64,000 nt of DNA from the NCBI GenBank assembly GCA_963971405.1, contig OZ020488.1, positions 45,428,888-45,492,887 of the forward strand, written 5' to 3'. Below the pieces are notes generated by a model, which was not told where the DNA came from, ran no database searches, and saw only the letters and a list, made by a program, of their open reading frames with translations. Made by a program: the position numbers and the translations under genes. The DNA is from Psococerastis gibbosa (lineage: Eukaryota > Arthropoda > Insecta > Psocodea > Psocidae). The number at the start of each line of letters is the position of its first letter. Position 1 is the first letter of the stretch. Below, piece by piece: positions 33,481 through 46,230 of this stretch.

Positions 33481-33540
33481 GCCAGTTTTTTGGAGAAGCT
33501 TGCTATAGCAGATAGCTGTAGGACAGTAGGACCCTTCCCC

Positions 33541-33640
33541 TGACAATAGGCTCCACCCTAATTGTTCGATGACTGTGAGGCCCGCTGCCTAATGACTATT
33601 AACACAACAGGCAATGTAAGTCAAACTAACCCTTTGTTAA
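33541..33640. repeat. right half of family T MITE
   Basis: CTATTAACACAACAGGCAAT followed by AACTAACCCTTTGTTAAG. The left end is missing. Confidence 0.7.
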
Positions 33641-33961
33641 GCAAAGATTAATGTTCACCACGGGGTGCTCGTGTACACCAAATATACCTAATCGTAGATG
33701 TCGCTAGCGAAGACGCCATACGGCTGGGCAGTGGGCAGCTGGTTAAAATGTGACAGCCAGTCTCTTATTCTCTACAGAACCGACAAATTGTATGGATTTT
33801 TTTATTTTTTTTAGCACAGTACGTTACACCTTATCACCGATTTAAGACTTGCTCAATCCCAAGAGAGGGAATCCCTTTTTGGCAGAATGGGCAGATGTGA
33901 AATGAAAATGTCAATTACCTAATGTATTTTTTGATTTTAAGTCATGCTCCACCTGTTACAC

Positions 33962-34135
33962 TGCGCCAATGGTAAGCTTGTCACAGCTTGTCCATTAGCG
34001 CTTGTAGCCGGTGAAGGTTGGCAACGAGGACGCTTACCAGTTTACCAATGGCCCAACGTTCATACGGAAACAATATATATAATGCCCGAAATCCATGGGG
34101 TCGTTGGCATTGGACAAGGGACCAATGGGCCACTA
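33962..34135 (+). repeat. family D repeat
   Basis: Second copy of the repeat at 20312, ending GTCGTTGGCATTGGACAAGG. Confidence 0.65.
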
Positions 34136-35059
34136 CAAGTAGGCCTAGGTTCATTAAAAACGTCCTTCATGACATTATTATTATTACTGTATTATATAAT
34201 TAAGGAGAACCCCACGAAATTTTGATACAATACAATATAATGTAAACCGCAGGGGGTCATGCTAATGCACTTCCCCTTTCCCAGCCACATCGATTCCTCC
34301 CCCACACTGTCCCGCCCCTCTCCAGCAACCCTTTGCCATTCATTCTGATCCAACCCCTTATAAAATTCTCAGCTCTTTCCCCGGTTCTTTCCACGTTTCA
34401 CCCACTTTTTAGACAATATTAGGTCCATCTTAAAAATAGACTTAAAGTGGATGATATCCCTCTATACTGGCGAACTTTTTATTCTTCTTAATTATTTTTT
34501 TATTCATGTAATCATTGCAACTTATACCACCGCCGGACACCAGTCAAGCAGCCCCAAAATTATTATTAAAATATTAATAATTTATGATGACATATTAGCC
34601 TATAACAGCGCAGCGTATAGAAATGTAGAATGTCCGTACAGGTACTTAACAATTCTATCACTCATACTAAACTAAAAAAAGTATTGAATTTGTCCAATTT
34701 TTATTCGGAGAAAATAACTAACAGGTACCTCAATCGACAAAGAGTTCTCTATAGTATTGATTCTTGGCACAGCATTGCCGGACCCGACATGAACGGGCCT
34801 AATACCAGTAGTTTGAAATATTCAAGGCGTTTGTAATACAAAGACGGTGAGGCCAATAATCAACCAGGATCTAGAAAACTATTACAAAGTATTTAATTAA
34901 TTCGACCTTCCTGATTGTTGATTGAGTGCTCGGATGGAACCAATCTACTTGCATCCTCTATGAGCATCTCTCCCATCTGCAATAATTAGATTATACAACT
35001 GCAGGGTTGCTGCTGAGCCTCCGATATACAATCTTAGTAGTCTACGCAGTTGCACTGAT

Positions 35060-35165
35060 GATGTCGACTGCAGATGTTGACGAAACGTTTGGAAGCACGC
35101 TTTCCCGGATTCTACTGCTACATCCGGCCGTAAAAGCCTTTGTAATTACCAAATTGAAGTCTTGT
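35060..35165. repeat. partial family E repeat
   Basis: CAGATGTTGACGAAACGTTT, CCCGGATTCTACTGCTAC and GGCCGTAAAAGCCTTTGTAA mark the right half. Confidence 0.65.
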
Positions 35166-35762
35166 GGTGGTGACAGATGTATAATCCAACCATAAACCCG
35201 AAACCATGTCAAGGCAGCATTAAAATAAGTCCTTGATTTTCGTATATTTTCACACGACAAGGCCCCAAATGTTCATAAATATTCAAAACATTTTATTTAC
35301 GTGAACAAAATTAGTGTGGCGGAAGTAAATTGCTGTTTATATGAAGGCGCCGCCGGAACTTGGAAAGCTAAATACGTCAGTTTTGACCTCTTCCTCACCT
35401 TCACTTAAGCTGTACATAACGTCTAGACTGATTTCACAAGAAAAGCCTTTCTTCTGTTGCCACAGAAGAAACGGTTTTGCACGACAGCCCCAATAGGCCT
35501 ACTTTAATTTGGATATTGCTGTCAGCAACATGGTCGTTCCCCCTTTTCCCCCTTTGCACAAATGAAGCGTGGAAGTAAAAACCGGGTTAACCACCAAAAA
35601 TCCGAAATTTTCTTAGTTTAATCACTTAAATACGAATACGACCCAAGTGACCTCAAAACTGTACTAAGCGACAGTGGCAAAATTGTAGTTGCAGTTGGTA
35701 AAATATAGAAGGCATGGGTCATATCATGGCATGCATTATAGCATAAAAAATTCGTGATATCA

Positions 35763-36517
35763 AAAGAACCGGTCCGAGTTTACTCGAACATACCTTCCAA
35801 TCTATAAATTAGTAGATAGAGATAATGAGTAATTTCATAGTAAATAATTTTCCTTTGGTTGAATTTCGGATACCTCGAGGGGGGCCTGGAGACCCCCTGC
35901 GGCTATGGCCTTGGATATCCCTATCCCAAAGCACTGAATTATCGATGGAATGCATATTCTGGAACGAACAGACCAATTCATTGTAACAGTAGTAATAATG
36001 ACAGGGCACGCAATGTATTGGAGCGTGTATTTTCCATAATGTCTTCAAAAAAATAATTTTTTGCACAAAACGAAATATTTTTTTGGGAAAGCAACATGAT
36101 TGGTTTTGTTACTCAATTTAACACCTAAACCATACCTGAAGGTAGGTATCATCATTCGAAAGGTACCACAGAAAAATTATTTTTCAGTCATTTTTCAAGA
36201 AAATTGAGTTATTTTTATTTTTTTACCCCCAGAAGCAAACTATCAAGGGGCAAGTGACCTACCGCATTGTGTTAATATTAATAACGACTACGATATAATA
36301 TGTGAATTTAAAAGAAATCGTTTGAGAAATCTTTGGAGAATAAAACCCCCCAAAATTGAGTGACCCCAAAATATAAAAAAATAGTCCCGAGGTAAAAACC
36401 ACTTTTTTGGCTTCCTGGTACCTCGAAACGTGTAAATCCGTTAAAATCTCGGAATCGAAAATTTTGATCATCACAAAGCTTTCCATATATCGTACTAACG
36501 TATAAATTGGAAAGCAA
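35763..36517 (-). repeat. family G repeat, minus orientation
   Basis: Starts AAAGAACCGGTCCGAGTTTA on the plus strand and ends CGTATAAATTGGAAAGCAAT. The middle holds TTTTTACCCCCAGAAGC. It lacks some of the GTCTGTC block. Confidence 0.78.
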
Positions 36518-37194
36518 TAATGATTTTGATGGTTAACCCGGTTTCTATTTCCACATTCAAGCGTCCCCCAAGAAAATCCTATTTTGTTTGATGTTTGGGC
36601 CTGGAAACCGGTATATGAACGTTTTTTATTAAAATGTTCTAACTGGTCAGTTGCGGTCAGCAGTCAGCCAGTGCGGGTAGGCCTATCAGGGTTGGCAAGG
36701 GGTTGGGTGGACCCACCAGAAGAAACGCCATCAGGTATGTAATCGATTCATTCAAGTAGCTTGTTCGTCAATGAAGTGTAAACCTATTGTACGATAACAA
36801 GGAAGGCTAGTTAGTTGTCTTGTAACCCACCTGGCTACATTGGATGGTCGCTGCCCTTGAGCATCTGAGTTAAGTGCCATTGCTTTATCTGCGAAGGTTA
36901 GGCGCACACAACAGATTTCTTTGTTATCTAGGTACTTAAATATGTAGGTATCGGCCACAATTTGTGTTCCACACACGTTCAGCTAAAATAAGTTGTTGTA
37001 TGAATGTGCCTTTGCTGGGCTTTGTTAAAACTATAGCCGTTGGCCTAGCTAGGCTATTGTACAATGCCTAATAATAATAATATGAATCATTCATGCTTCA
37101 CTGACCTGTTAAATGCGTTATTACTTTGTTAGGTTGGTTGAATGTGCAACCTGTCTACTATAAGTAATTCGATTGTATAAGAGGGCACCGGCGC

Positions 37195-37510
37195 AGAACA
37201 GTTGGTACCTGTTGTAGACGCCGGCCGCCATACCAAGTTGAATCCAGCGGACCAGAGCAGGTTCAAAGATGCAAATAACTTGGTCGTGTGCACAGTGCCG
37301 GTAGGGAAACATGGTAGGACTTGTCCTGGTCACCTCCGAACTAATCGTGTGATCATCCCTTCACTGTGTTTCCCAAGTGGTTCGGAATCCACTATAATCA
37401 GGAGGTCCACTGTCCTATGGGCTGGCGTAGGACAGTCAAGTCGGGGTCGCTCTATGGGCCCAAATATGAGGCCTAAGTCGTTATTAACCCGTCGAACACT
37501 ACTACTACCT
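37195..37510 (+). repeat. family C repeat, short subtype with longer head
   Basis: Shares its body with 33246-33480, and its head (CGCCATACCAAGTTGAATCC) with the longer subtype at 37884. This links the two subtypes into one family. Confidence 0.75.
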
Positions 37511-37883
37511 GTTGTAGACAGAGAACGGGATTATGTGAAACGAAAGGTTCAGGTTTTAGCCTACAACCTATAGTCGTAAAAATATAATAATAATTACCGG
37601 GTCGGAATCCATCCCACCTTACTGGATACGTATACCTTATTTTCTCACCGGCAGTAGGGAAAAAGGGGCATTTTGGCATGTTACTGACCACAACATCCCA
37701 GTAGAGCAGTATATAAGTCGATCAGTATATCATATCCTGTTCCACTGTGTAGCCTAGGTATTTTGTTTATAAACAATTTGTGTACACAATAAGAGGAGGC
37801 AATTTTTTTTAACAGGTATGATTTTTCTTCAATCTCCGAATGAAAGTTGTAGCTAACGAACAGCAGTACTCACATCAATCATG

Positions 37884-38275
37884 CCTACGGCCATACCAAG
37901 GTGAATCCACCGGAACAGAGCCTGTTGCAAACTGCAGAAAATTTGACAGTGTCCACAGCGTTGACAGGGGAAAATGGTGTGGGACACAATAATACGCTTA
38001 GGCTACCAGTCAGTTTAATTGCGCACCGAGTCTTGGTCACCTCCGAATTAATCATGTGACTTTGCTATGTTCCCCAAGTGGTTCGGAATCCCCTATAGTC
38101 AGGAGGTCCACCCTGTCAGTCAATTCCCCTTCTCCCCGAGGTGAAGGAGTCTGTCCATATAGGGTGCGTCAAGTTAATAAACAGTCTCACTCCCCAGCCA
38201 GGTCGTTGACAGGGTTGCTTAAAACAGAAATGCTGAAAGCAGGCGCTGGGAAACAAACAACAGTAATTGCATCAA
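37884..38275 (+). repeat. family C repeat, long subtype
   Basis: Matches 49057-49435: ACGGCCATACCAAGGTGAAT, CCCAAGTGGTTCGGAATC, CCCCGAGGTGAAGGAGTCTG and GCTGAAAGCAGGCG. It ends in an AAACAAACAAC-like tail. Confidence 0.75.
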
Positions 38276-39449
38276 TCGATACCGACGGTTCAAGTTAATG
38301 ACAATTAATATACGATACAATTCAATACAATACTAGTATTTGCCGATACCTACCGGCATAAACGAATCGAAAGCACTCGGAATAGATGGCCAGAGAATCG
38401 ATTCCAAATTCTCGGTAGTTGAAACTAATTAATCGATTTGGTATTGACTTGAATGGAATCGGATGTCCCTATAGCCTTACTGTTTGTTTTAAATCGCTGA
38501 TTTGTTTGCCGCAATGTATGCTACAGTATCCGGCTAATGGCTATGAATATTGAATAAGCCAAGGAAATAAACTGCAAATTTCCTCAACAATTCGACCGTT
38601 GGAAACTAGTTAATGCAGTATGTTATTATGAATTCACTGTCCAGCAAGTTTACTGCATAATGCTATTCATTGGCCATTGATCATTAATATATTTTGTGAT
38701 GCAACTCTGTAAACAATGTAGTGGAATAATAACTAAGACCAAAGCTGCCAGGGGTAACGGGCCTTTCAACGTCATGTGCTAACTCCTCTCAACTCTTGCT
38801 GGCCAACGATGATACATACGATGAAGCTACAAAGTAAAAATAGAACGGTTTCAATAGAAACGCATCGTTGAGACGATTGGAGGCCCAAGAAAGGATATGT
38901 TCCCGAGATGTACCTTGCAGTTTTTGTTGGGGTAATGTGCATTGCTTGCATAATCTGAAATCAGCAAAAATAAAGATGGTGGCGCGGGTGGTAATGGCCG
39001 CAATAGTACATCCTACAGGCTGCAGCAGCAGGTACTCAAGTCATCATGTAGTAGGCTACTGTAACTAGAGCTTGATGCATACCATAAAATATAGTTAACT
39101 AAACATAATTAATTACAAGTTTCCTCAAGAGGTTCAATTTAGCTGAAAAGTAGGTATCTGCATTAAATGTAAAAATATATTATTATGAACATTGAGGAAG
39201 AGCAATACCATACAATGACCCCCCCCCCCCTAAATAACTAAAATCATAAGTTAGTAAAAAAATTAATTGAATAAAGCTCAACTTTTTAATAAACAAATTA
39301 CCTTTTAAACTTTCAAACAACTTGTCACCCCCCCCCCCCCCGCCAAAAAAAAATTTCCGGATCCATCCTTGGAGCAATGCCGTATATAGAAACTCTTGAT
39401 TGCAGCGACATGCGTTAGCGAAAAAACGTGAACCATGTGCAGCCAATTG

Positions 39450-39720
39450 CTATAATCTTCTTCTTCTGGAGTTTCAATCTACCGATAGGTTTGCAGCGAA
39501 TGAATCTCCTTCTCCACTCTTGTCTTCTTGTCTATCTAGTGCGGTCCTTTTTAATACAAGGTAGGTGTTGCGTCTTTTGTCCTTCATGACAACATCTAGG
39601 TACTCCTTGACTCCTTCCTCTGTCGTGCTCTTGAATTGGTGCCTTCAACGATACCCTCAATAATGTTCTTGAGGAGTCCTTGTGTCTCAGAATATACCCC
39701 CATACATTTGTCACTTCTTA
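39450..39720 (-). mobile_element. 3' end of an RTE-like LINE, decayed
   Basis: The minus strand reads VWGYILRHKDSSRTLL, then GQKTQHLPCIKKDRTR, a stop, and RQEWRRRFIRCKPIGRLK, ending in GAAGAAGAAG. The order fits an RTE C terminus and its tail. Stops and shifts show decay. Confidence 0.55.
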
Positions 39721-40030
39721 TTGAAATGGCGGCAATAATAGATTTATTTTATTCTAAGGAACACGTCTTCGTTGCGGTTACATGGTCTCTGCATGATATT
39801 TTGTTATAATTACTCGCCTAAATTTTTTTTTTCATCTGAGCTCGGATTGACAAGAGCATGTCAGAACGGGCAAACGCTTGCTTGGATCAGATTGCAAATG
39901 GCAATCGGGTGTGAGACTATTGAATAGCTATACGGGCACGTATTTCGACAAAGCCGCAATGCTTCTTGGATGATATAGCCGACAAAAAGACATAATGCAA
40001 TGATTATAGTGGCCTTATTCATATAGGTTC

Positions 40031-40222
40031 TATTTAACAAGGGTTAGTTGGACTTACATTGCCTGCTCTGTCTGACATTACGGACAGGGGCCTTATAGTC
40101 ATTGAACATTCCTCGTCAAGGAAAGAGGGCTCCGCCTTATTGTACGAAGACTGTAAGGCCCCTGCCGCCAGTGACTATTAACACAGCAGGTAGTGTTAGT
40201 CCAACTAACCCTTTGCTAAATC
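40031..40222. mobile_element. palindromic MITE (family T), longer copy
   Basis: Ends TATTTAACAAGGGTTAGTTG and AACTAACCCTTTGCTAAAT, with an inner palindrome CAGGGGCCTTATAGTC and GACTGTAAGGCCCCTG. Confidence 0.8.
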
Positions 40223-40333
40223 GTATTCCACCATTGCCATCAACTTTTACCGGTAGATCTTATAGCCTATAGGTAATAGTAGGTACTGGTACTGTAGGTG
40301 TAGGGGTGCAAATTTAATGCTAAAAAAATTAAC

Positions 40334-40339
<6 letters not shown>

Positions 40340-40364
<25 letters not shown>

Positions 40365-40930
40365 AGTCTTTATTTAAAAAAAAATATGTATAGATACAGC
40401 GAGATTAGGGCCTATGGCCCTCTCTTACACCTAACTGTACATAACAACGATATAGTTTGATCGAAATATATTTTTATAAACTACATTCATGCAGTATATC
40501 AGTCATACCTTTCATTCAAGATAACAGACATACTAATTCACATTCGCTACCATCTACTGTACATTCACACACACATTTTCTCACACATTCACACGCAGCC
40601 TTGCCTTGATCAACCGGTGACAGTGGTTTGCTGACTAATAAGGAGAAACTTGTAATATTTGTTTTTAAATACGTTAAGAGAAGGAGAGGCACGAATTTCT
40701 ATGGGTATCGAGTTCCATAGTGTAGAGGAAGAGATGAGAAATGAAGAGTGGAAGATTCGGGAATGAGAGAGATGGGTTAGAAGGAGGTCGTCCCCACTAT
40801 ATACTGTATGTACATTATGCACAAAACGTTGATGGTTGAAGGCAGCTTTAATAGGAAACTCATTAAATGGGTTATCATGCAATGAAAATGGCGTAGTAAA
40901 TGCGATTGAATGTTTTCGCAGAATTGAAAT
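40340..40930 (-). mobile_element. 3' end of a CR1-type LINE
   Basis: The frame 40882-40610 on the minus strand reads STLWNSIPIEIRASPSLNVF and KNKYYKFLL, the standard C terminus of CR1-like RT ORFs. A 3' UTR follows, ending in plus-strand (AAT)n at 40340. Its 3' UTR stretch GTGTAAGAGAGGGC...CCCTAA (40436-40399) resembles the tail of SINE family A. Confidence 0.8.
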
Positions 40931-41449
40931 AGGTCAGTTTATTACTGCATTTTACAGTCAAACCGTCAGCACTGGTTGATTTAGCATAGATTGGCTAATT
41001 TTAACCAGCGAATTGGCAATAAAACTGTAAAACTGTGTATAATATACGATTGGCCCATACGGTAGCAGTCAAGGCCATTCATTTGCATGGTTATAGGGGG
41101 AATTCATATTGATTTAAATACTGGGTTGGATTTTACTTGTGTCACCTCTGCCAAATTATCCCTAAGCAACAGTATGAAAATTGTTATTTTGAAAGATACC
41201 GAAAGCTGCTATTGTTTTGTTATTGCGTTGCCTGATGAATCCTGATCCCACACAAAATACTTTTTAAACGTCGTAGCGTAGACTTCATTTGGGCCCACTT
41301 TTAATTTCCCCTAGCGATTTAGCCCAATTTCACCCAAGCGATATTAAACAGAAAAAATATAGTTTAGTGTAGTCGAAGAAGTTTGTAGTAGAAGTTTACT
41401 GAGAGACCTGTACTGTAGCATAATTAAACGAGTAGTATCACCAAAATTG

Positions 41450-43270
41450 TTATTATTATTATTATTATTATTATATTTATTCAGTCCCATAAACATTACA
41501 TAGTGATACATAGGTATTGCCACAGGCCAAGGCCGTGCGTGGCTAGTTAAAGGGATGTTAGTCAAGCTTAAAAATAAAGTTAGTTAAAAAAAAAAAATTA
41601 AAATTAATTAAAGATTACGTTAGGTTAGGTTAGTTGCTTATTTTCTAAAAGTTCACAGTGCACTCAATAAAATTGTCCTTGATGCTGATTAGTTTAATAT
41701 TGAAAAGAATTGAAATAAGTAAATGAATGAATGGAATCTTATTGGAAGGGGAGGGGGGGGGAGTTGAAAATTACATATTCTTAAAAGAGATTCAAGTGCT
41801 GGGAAGCTTTGGTTATAAATACTCGTAGGCTTTTACCATCCTTCAAGTTTCTGGGCAGATCATTATAGATAGAGAGTGCCTTGTATTGCGCTGTATTTTT
41901 AGTTTTACTTGTTCTTGGTTTTTCGTGCAGTAGGGGTTTTCTCTCTTTATATCTTGTGCCATGTTCGTGGGAGACTTCGGGATGCAGGCCTAAAAGCTTA
42001 TTTTTGTATAACTGTATTAGAGATTGTTTGGTAAATATTTTATTGATGGTTGGGACTTTGGCAATATGAAAAAGCTCTTCAGTGGGGAATAATTTAGGCT
42101 TTTTGTACATAATTTTAAGGATTTTCTTTTGAATTTTAATTAGCCGTTCAAGTTCATTTTTATATGAAGCCCCCCATGCTATAATCCCATATTGTAAGTG
42201 TGACTGTATTAAAGCAAAGTATATGGCTCTCAGTAAGTGTTCATCAACTATATTCCTAACTTGGACGAATTTGTAAATAGATTTTCTAAGTTTCAATATA
42301 AGGGTATTAATTTGTTCCTGCCAGTTTAGTTTTTTGTCTATTATCAAACCAAGATATTTTGCGCTATCTACTCTTTGGATTCCCTCAATTCGGTAGTTGT
42401 CAGTTTGTATGTTGGTTTGTGAATTAGTGAACTCTATATAATACGTTTTTTTTAAGTTTAGAGTAAGTAAATTGTCATTCATCCATGATTTTACAATTTT
42501 CAGATCATTGTTTGCAGACTCATATAGCTCGGCTCTTGTGGAGCCTCTGCATATTAGTATCGTATCATCCGCAAATGCATTTATTTTGCTACTTAGTTTT
42601 AAGGTTAATAAATCATTTAAGATTAAATTGAAGCAAAATGGTCCAAGTACCGTGCCTTGGGGTATGCCACACGTAACGGTATCTTCATCGCTAAAACAAA
42701 TGCATTTGTCAGAACTAGGTAACGTTTTTGTTTTTTGTTTTCGATTAGTCAGGTAACTGGTTAGCAAAGTGTGGACTTGCCCTCTGAGCCCTAGTTTCTC
42801 CATTTTTTTAAGTAGTATACTGTGGGAAATAGTGTCAAAACCTTTTTTTAAGTCATTTAGGATGCAAAGACTGTATTGTTTCTTGTTAGAAATATCACTT
42901 AATTCATTTATTAGGTCATATATTGCTTCCGTTGTTCCCTTGTTTTTTTGGAATCCAAATTGCTGGGAAGAAATAAGCTTATGTTTTTCGGCAAAATCGC
43001 TTAGTCTGGTATATAGGACTTTTTCATAGATTTTACTGATAGCAGGTAGTACTGATATTGGCCTATAGTTTGCAGGGTCATCTGGGCTATTGTCCTTGAA
43101 TATGGGAGTGACTATTGCTAGCTTTAGGCTATCGGGAAACGTACAGGTCGACAAAGATGCATTGATGGCATGAGTTAACGGTTCCGCTATATGGGGTTTG
43201 ACGGACTTAAGGGTATAGTTTGTAATATTGTCATGACCGGGGGCAGAATAATTTTTTAAATTCAGTTAAT
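41450..43270 (-). mobile_element. 5'-truncated CR1/L2-type LINE
   Basis: The reverse transcriptase part is intact (41781-43154). The frame extends upstream to about 43262 with a PGHDN motif (APGHDNITNYTL) before a stop. The 3' UTR runs to an (ATT)n tail on the plus strand near 41450. No endonuclease remains. Confidence 0.8.
41781..43154 (-). CDS. LINE reverse transcriptase, 5'-truncated
   Basis: 457 codons open from the first ATG. Motifs in order: PANYRPISVLP (about residue 27), QFGFQKNKGTTEA (about 65), NDLKKGFDTISH (about 100), GIPQGTVLGP (about 163), the catalytic FADDTIL (about 193), and KYLGLIIDKKLNW. The C-terminal thumb region and an FITKASQHL end follow. There is no RNase H, which fits the CR1/L2 groups. 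Usual DLSKAFD is DLKKGFD here. The open frame means little decay. Confidence 0.88.
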   Translation of the reverse strand: MSTCTFPDSLKLAIVTPIFKDNSPDDPANYRPISVLPAISKIYEKVLYTRLSDFAEKHKLISSQQFGFQKNKGTTEAIYDLINELSDISNKKQYSLCILNDLKKGFDTISHSILLKKMEKLGLRGQVHTLLTSYLTNRKQKTKTLPSSDKCICFSDEDTVTCGIPQGTVLGPFCFNLILNDLLTLKLSSKINAFADDTILICRGSTRAELYESANNDLKIVKSWMNDNLLTLNLKKTYYIEFTNSQTNIQTDNYRIEGIQRVDSAKYLGLIIDKKLNWQEQINTLILKLRKSIYKFVQVRNIVDEHLLRAIYFALIQSHLQYGIIAWGASYKNELERLIKIQKKILKIMYKKPKLFPTEELFHIAKVPTINKIFTKQSLIQLYKNKLLGLHPEVSHEHGTRYKERKPLLHEKPRTSKTKNTAQYKALSIYNDLPRNLKDGKSLRVFITKASQHLNLF

Positions 43271-43520
43271 TCAGTAAATTAACAGTTACTACACCGCTGT
43301 ATATCGTAACATGATTTTCGTCTCAGTAATGAGGGCTCCGTTTCGTAATTGCGTGTTATCGTGTTATTTAAGTACCACAGTAATATAAACTACCTACCTG
43401 TACATACCGTATATTAATTCCTTCTTGTATTTTGTAATGCAGGATAATGTATATTGCCGAAATATAGACTTATATTGGTCACCACTCGCCCTTGGATCAC
43501 ACCAAAAATCATTCAGTTTT

Positions 43521-44353
43521 TATTGCTTTCCAATTTATACGTAGTATATGGAAAGCTTTGTGATGGTCTACATTTTCGATTCCGAGATTTCAACGGATTT
43601 ACACGTTTTGAGGTCCCAGGAACCCAAAAAAGTGATTTTTACGAAATGTCTGTCTGTCACTCTGTCTGTCGCTCTCTCTGTCTGTACGTCGATTTCCGGG
43701 CAAACTACTCGGTCGATTTTGATGAAATTTAGCATGTAGGTTCACAAAAAATTTTTTTATTTAGGGCTATCTCAATTTGGGGGGGTTTTATTTTCAAAAA
43801 ACTCCAAAACAACTTCTAAAAAAATTATTTATCGAAAACGGCTCCAACGGTTTCTTTTAAATTCACAATAATGTAGTCGTTATTAATGTTGACAATATCC
43901 GGGGGATCGCTTGCCCCTTGATAGTTTGCTTCTGGGGGTAAAAAAATAAAAATAACTAAATTTTAATGAAAAATGACTGAAAAATAATTTTTCTGTGAAA
44001 CCTTTCCATCGATGATTTCTACCTTCAGGCATGTTTTAGCTGTTAAATTGAGTAATGAAACCGGACAGATTGCTTTCCCAAGAAACTATTTGGTTTTGTG
44101 CAAAAAAAATGTTTTTCAAAAAATGATAGAAAATTCAAGGTCAAATGCTTCAGCTGTGTGGTAATTTGTTGGTCTGACCTATCTAGAATTTACCTCCCCT
44201 CCAGTGACGTCCGGTGGACCCCCCCCCCCCCCCCCCCCGAGATGCCCGAAATTTAACTATAGGAAAATTATTTACATTGAAATTACTCATTTTCTCTAGC
44301 TACTACTTGGTAAATTGGAAAGCATGTTCGAGTAAACTCGGACCGGTTCTTTT
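43521..44353 (+). repeat. unclassified 850-bp dispersed repeat (family G), full copy
   Basis: Begins TTGCTTTCCAATTTATACGT and ends GTAAATTGGAAAGCATGTTC...GACCGGTTCTTTT, so the ends are partly inverted. Internal marks are GTCTGTC repeats, GATTTTGATGAAATTTAGCA, GCTTCTGGGGGTAAAAAAAT and a long C run (44219-44238). No coding capacity seen. Confidence 0.8.
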
Positions 44354-45640
44354 TATTACCGTACGCATCGTAGGCTAAAGTCTATTATTATTATTATTAT
44401 AAGTAAAGTTGGGCCATTGAAGATGGTGAAGACTAGGCCTACATATTTTCAAACACAAGGTAATATCATATGGTATTTTAAATTTTGAGTGTTTTTTATT
44501 TAATTTTTTTGATGCATAGCGGGGCTTATCTAGGCTATTGTATAATTACAGAGGACACATCGTATATCCTCTGTAATTGATGTTCCTCAGATATGTAAGG
44601 CACCATTTATGTGCCAAATTTTGCAAAAACGTCAGAGAAAATACAAAATGCGTAGTCAGAAAGTATCGGAACTTGTTCTCAGTAGGTATTGACAGTTTTC
44701 TGCCCGAGTTACTTCCTGCATGCCTGAATAATCAACAAGTTTGTCCTATATGCCTTCCATGATGCATGAAGCAGAACATGTGTCTTACACTTCCCCTTAT
44801 CCCAACCCTGACCCCACTGATAACTTTATTTATATATTTAATTCGTCATTGAGTATGTTATAAATTGCGTCTATAATTTGCATATTGCGTCAGTCGGCTT
44901 GTACTTGTTTGTCCTAGAATTCTATATTTAAATAATTAGTGAATGACAAGCGGGGCTTGCGCCTGCGCAGGACATATTAATATACAAATACAAATATACA
45001 AATAATATGTATGCAGGACCAAGAGATTTGGAGGATGATATGCAGGGAGTTGCTGCCAACCAATCGTTGAGATTGTGATCTCAGAAGAAGAATCCTGAGT
45101 AGGCAGCTTTATGGCTATGTAGACGTATTGTACCAACAGCATGGAATGCATGTTGGGTGAGGTCTATGTGAGGTTCAGGTTAGGAAGCAGGCTCAACTGG
45201 TTATGTGACGTCACGGGGTTTCCTCATTAGGCGCCCAGGTACCAAGCGATGCATTGTCACGAAATATGTCAGGCTACATTACCCTGTTTAATGCTGGCTC
45301 GTAATGGCTTATGCACAGCTATTAGCTCGAAGCCATAATGCTCTCATAGGCCAGCTACTCTTTGTATCTTTGTGTTTGGAGTGGAAGGATCCACCCAAAA
45401 GGGTGCACAAAAAGAGGAAAATAGCAGGTGATATTTGGTGGACCTGTGTAGTAGGTACTGATGGGTATAATTCACCAATGAGACAAGTGGAGAGGGAAAA
45501 CCTTCAGGGTGTGTATACACACTTTCACTGGAAATGCCGATTATGATGATAATGATGAGATGTCATAAAGTATTGTAGAAGAAATGCTCCAGTACATTTT
45601 GTTGTATGAGGCAGGCCTACTATGTTCGAGATACGAGTTT

Positions 45641-45815
45641 CAGCAGCCTGATCGAGGCGATTATAATCCCGGGGTTAAATAAATACCCTAGGATTATAAC
45701 TGTAAACAAACAAATTTTGAATAGCACTTTCCATTACAAAATTATCTTGTTTACATTTTTACTACCAGGGGATTAAATAAATACCGGTATTATAATCGCC
45801 TCGATCAGGCTGCTG
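45641..45815. mobile_element. palindromic MITE
   Basis: A perfect 27-bp inverted end, CAGCAGCCTGATCGAGGCGA and onward, mirrors 45786-45815. The interior carries TTAAATAAATACC twice and TGTTTACATTTTTA. Confidence 0.75.
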
Positions 45816-46230
45816 TTGTCACTAACAGCGATCGGACACAGTGATCGGAGAAAATTATGTAACGTTCAACAGTGAGCTGCGAGAAAATGAAATCCCACGT
45901 TTTTGGCCCCCCGGGGGTCAGGAAGAAATAAATAATTTCCTTCCTTCACAGAATCTCCAATACAATCAATACAACAATATACCAAGTATTACAATTTTAC
46001 TACTTATTCGAGTTTTCATTTAATAAAGGAAGGGACCCATTAGATTTCTATGTGATGGGCCCCTATACAGGTTATACTATACTAGCTGTTACTGTAAGGT
46101 GTATATAATGTATATGTAGGTTACTTGTGATATAATGCGATTTACTATAATGAATTGTTTCTTTTTCTTATTTATTTACCATGTAATAAATAATTTCTTC
46201 TAATTTAAGGACGGTATTCTTAAACATTTT

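Noticed and set aside
41229..41250. CTGATGAATCC as a hammerhead core
   Set aside because: No GAAA element or pairing stems nearby.
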